From NCBI GenBank assembly GCA_016763095.1, contig JAESUK010000014.1:1-8591 (forward strand): 8,591 nt of DNA, written 5' to 3'. Each line of letters begins with the position of its first letter. The stretch's first letter is position 1. The stretch comes from Alphaproteobacteria bacterium. Its GTDB lineage: Bacteria > Pseudomonadota > Alphaproteobacteria > Micavibrionales > Micavibrionaceae. Positions 6,899 to 8,591 of the stretch are shown here, one piece after another. The position numbers were made by a program, and so were the translations under genes. The notes beneath the pieces are model-generated. The model saw nothing but the letters and a program-made list of their open reading frames with translations. It was not told the DNA's origin and made no database searches.

Positions 6899-8035
6899 CG
6901 AACATTAATTTTCTTTTCGAACGTAACGCTTGGTTATGGTTCTCCAAAGTATATATATTTTATGGAAAAAGCCGAATCGTTAAAAATCATTAAGGCCATT
7001 ATTAGTTATGAGCCTTACGAACAACAAAGGCCATTTTTTAACTTAAACGAGAGTTTTAAAAGATCGATTGTAGGACAAAGGTTGGCTAATTTGACTAATG
7101 CATTGGGTCTATCTAAGAGCTATAGGTTTGAAAAGTATATTAAAAAAAACATACAGTCTTTTTTACGTAGTTTTGTCATTATAAAATCTGCCATAGTTTC
7201 ATACGTTAATCCTCTTTTTATAGTAACAACTTATGAAAGTTCGTTATTTGGCTTATTTTCTAAAAAAACGACTTTTTTACAGAATTTCTCTGAAATTTGG
7301 GATGAAATTGATAAAAAATCAAACAATTCTAGTCGTATTACCTCATTTTTATTGAATAAGTATTATGCAAACACTAACTATTTAGTTGCTCCTCAAGAAG
7401 ACCGTTTGGTACTGGCTAGTACTCGGTATACAAATTCAAAAGGATACTTAATTCATAACGTCCCTAGATTAGCAGATTTTAAAAAATGGGCGATAGCAAC
7501 GGATAAAAAAAGAATTCTATATCAAGGTAGGGTGAGTGATGATAGTTTAGGGGGCAAAATCTTAGATTTGGTTGATAGTTTACCGGATGAGGTAGAGTTC
7601 CATTTGGCGGGATTGGTCAATAAAAATTATGTTAAACGAGTGGCAGCGTTGAATGAAAGTGGAAAATTGATATATCACGGTTATTTAGATTGGCAAAGTT
7701 TAGATGAGCTAAGAAAAACTTGTAATATCGGGCTGGTGTCTTGGAGTGATAATACGTTAAATACAAAGTTCTGCGCACCTAATAAGTTATATGAATATAT
7801 AGCGTCGGGAATGTACGTCGTATGTTTTAATAATTATTCACTCATTAAGTTAAATAAACAGTTTGATTTTGGTTTTGTGTGCGGTTCACCAAAGGAACTC
7901 GCTGAACATATAAATAAATTAAGTATGGAATGCTTAATCCAAAAGGGTGAAAAGAACGTTCAACTTTTTCTTAAAGAGCTAAATTACGAAAATCAGACAA
8001 AACAACTTTTTTCTGATCTTGTGAAAGTTAGCTAG
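6896..8035 (+). CDS. Divergent GT-B glycosyltransferase (GT4-like)
   Basis: A 379-residue protein, probably a cytoplasmic or membrane-associated glycosyltransferase that adds a sugar to the lipid-linked repeat unit. The C-terminal half has the GT-B donor domain pattern: a first strand KKRILYQGRVSDD (204-216), a second strand VEFHLAGL (233-240), IYHGYLDWQSLDELRKTCNIGLV (259-281), then APNKLYEYIASGMYVV (294-309), equivalent to the donor-site helix of GT4 enzymes. Glu300 fits the second Glu of EX7E, but the first position is Phe292, so the classical motif is incomplete; this is common in the NKLYEY type subgroup as I recall it. The N-terminal half is poorly conserved, with a YGSPKY segment at 14-19. 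The ATG shares a base with the flippase stop (TAATG at 6894-6898), so translation is likely coupled. The gene is AT-rich (15/60 G+C at 7321-7380). Donor and acceptor are unknown. Confidence 0.85.
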   Translation: MRTLIFFSNVTLGYGSPKYIYFMEKAESLKIIKAIISYEPYEQQRPFFNLNESFKRSIVGQRLANLTNALGLSKSYRFEKYIKKNIQSFLRSFVIIKSAIVSYVNPLFIVTTYESSLFGLFSKKTTFLQNFSEIWDEIDKKSNNSSRITSFLLNKYYANTNYLVAPQEDRLVLASTRYTNSKGYLIHNVPRLADFKKWAIATDKKRILYQGRVSDDSLGGKILDLVDSLPDEVEFHLAGLVNKNYVKRVAALNESGKLIYHGYLDWQSLDELRKTCNIGLVSWSDNTLNTKFCAPNKLYEYIASGMYVVCFNNYSLIKLNKQFDFGFVCGSPKELAEHINKLSMECLIQKGEKNVQLFLKELNYENQTKQLFSDLVKVS

Positions 8036-8037
8036 GT

Positions 8038-8042
8038 AAAGG
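8038..8042 (+). promoter_or_regulatory. Ribosome binding site for the last gene
   Basis: AAAGG sits 4 bases before the ATG at 8047. A second AGG at 8034-8036, overlapping the previous stop codon, sits at a more usual 10 bases. Either could serve; both support the ATG at 8047 as the start. Confidence 0.5.
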
Positions 8043-8046
8043 TTTA

Positions 8047-8591
8047 ATGCGAGATAAGAAACAAGTTAGGAGTAGTAAAAAACCTTTAAAAGTACTCTTT
8101 GTAGAACCCAATTTAAGCCATACTTCGCCAGTGTCAACACTTGCTAAGGCTATAGATAAAGAGGGTGGAAGTATTCAATTTCTGAACTTCGACACACTTT
8201 CTACAAAAGATTTAATTAAACATTATTTTAAAGCGGATGTGCTTGTTATTCAGTTCTATGGAGTAATTGACGATTATGCGCGAAAGCAAATAGCTTTAGC
8301 TGTATTGATAGGTGTCGCAGTTGTAAGGAATTGGGCGGGAACGGACGTATTAAAATCATTAACAGTGCCGAAAGTTACGTCATCAACTAGATATGTTAAT
8401 AAACTCGTCAGCTTGAATATTACAACTAACCATATTGGATTTATTGATGAGCTGAATAGTATAGGAATTGATTGTAGATTGACGACTCAGATTTTTGACT
8501 ATGGAATTGCCTGTGAAAAAGAGGTGATGGGTGCCAAAAGCTTTGGGGTTATGGCATACCTACCTACAGACAACCAAAAATTTTATGGTTC
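8047..8591 (+). CDS. GT-B-type glycosyltransferase, N-terminal part (3' truncated by window edge)
   Basis: An open frame from ATG to the right edge, 181 codons, with no stop. I translated it by hand. After a short basic leader (RDKKQVRSSKK) comes a first Rossmann strand KPLKVLFVEPNLSHTSPV (12-29), then ADVLVIQFYGV (63-73), VVRNWAGTDVL (92-102) and GVMAYLPTDNQKFYG (167-181). The W-x-G-T-D pattern after a strand, and the AYLP..N..FYG segment at the border to the second domain, are familiar from GT-B glycosyltransferases that act on lipid-linked sugars. The donor-binding C-terminal domain lies outside the window, so the family is less certain than for the other two. It starts 11 bases after the previous gene and probably continues the operon. 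It adds a third visible glycosyltransferase to the locus. Confidence 0.72.
   Translation, partial: MRDKKQVRSSKKPLKVLFVEPNLSHTSPVSTLAKAIDKEGGSIQFLNFDTLSTKDLIKHYFKADVLVIQFYGVIDDYARKQIALAVLIGVAVVRNWAGTDVLKSLTVPKVTSSTRYVNKLVSLNITTNHIGFIDELNSIGIDCRLTTQIFDYGIACEKEVMGAKSFGVMAYLPTDNQKFYG

Noticed and set aside
6243..7149. Three 8-base homopolymers (A8 at 6243-6250, T8 at 6321-6328, A8 at 7142-7149) as phase-variation tracts.
   Set aside because: Eight-base runs are expected by chance in DNA this AT-rich, and they fall on Lys-Lys and Phe-Phe codons; without strain-to-strain length variation there is no case.

Overview
The window looks like part of an extracellular polysaccharide locus from an AT-rich marine Gammaproteobacterium. 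An Alteromonadales relative (Colwellia, Alteromonas or Pseudoalteromonas type) is my best guess, from protein style and base composition only; no rRNA or marker gene confirms it. All seven genes lie on the + strand. Gaps are 46 bases or less, one junction overlaps by a base, and I saw no terminator-like hairpin between genes, so one operon that continues past both edges is likely.

Layout: (1) the 3' end of a GT4-type glycosyltransferase (2-544); (2) an integral-membrane O-antigen-ligase/Wzy-like protein of the type found in exosortase A (PEP-CTERM) polysaccharide clusters (591-1910, TTG start); (3) a NodB-type polysaccharide deacetylase (1947-2903, GTG start); (4) a large secreted protein joining a kelch-like beta-propeller to an alpha-helical, probably toroid-like, domain (2915-5425); (5) a Wzx-like flippase of the MOP superfamily (5439-6896); (6) a divergent GT-B glycosyltransferase (6896-8035); (7) the 5' end of another GT-B-type glycosyltransferase (8047 to the right edge).

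The genes fit a Wzx/Wzy-style pathway. Cytoplasmic glycosyltransferases build a lipid-linked repeat unit, the flippase moves it across the inner membrane, the ligase/polymerase-like protein joins or transfers it on the periplasmic side, and the deacetylase and the secreted two-domain protein could modify or trim the polymer. The ligase family predicts an exosortase A, EpsH-type genes and PEP-CTERM proteins nearby or elsewhere in the genome; none is in this window.

The most notable item is the two-domain secreted protein. Its propeller half and charged linker are very AT-rich, its C-terminal half is about half G+C in hand-counted 60-base rows, and the following flippase is AT-rich again. This suggests a chimeric gene or a recombination boundary inside the locus. 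No RNA genes, insertion sequences, CRISPR arrays or long repeats were seen, and no stretch over 300 bases lacks a gene.
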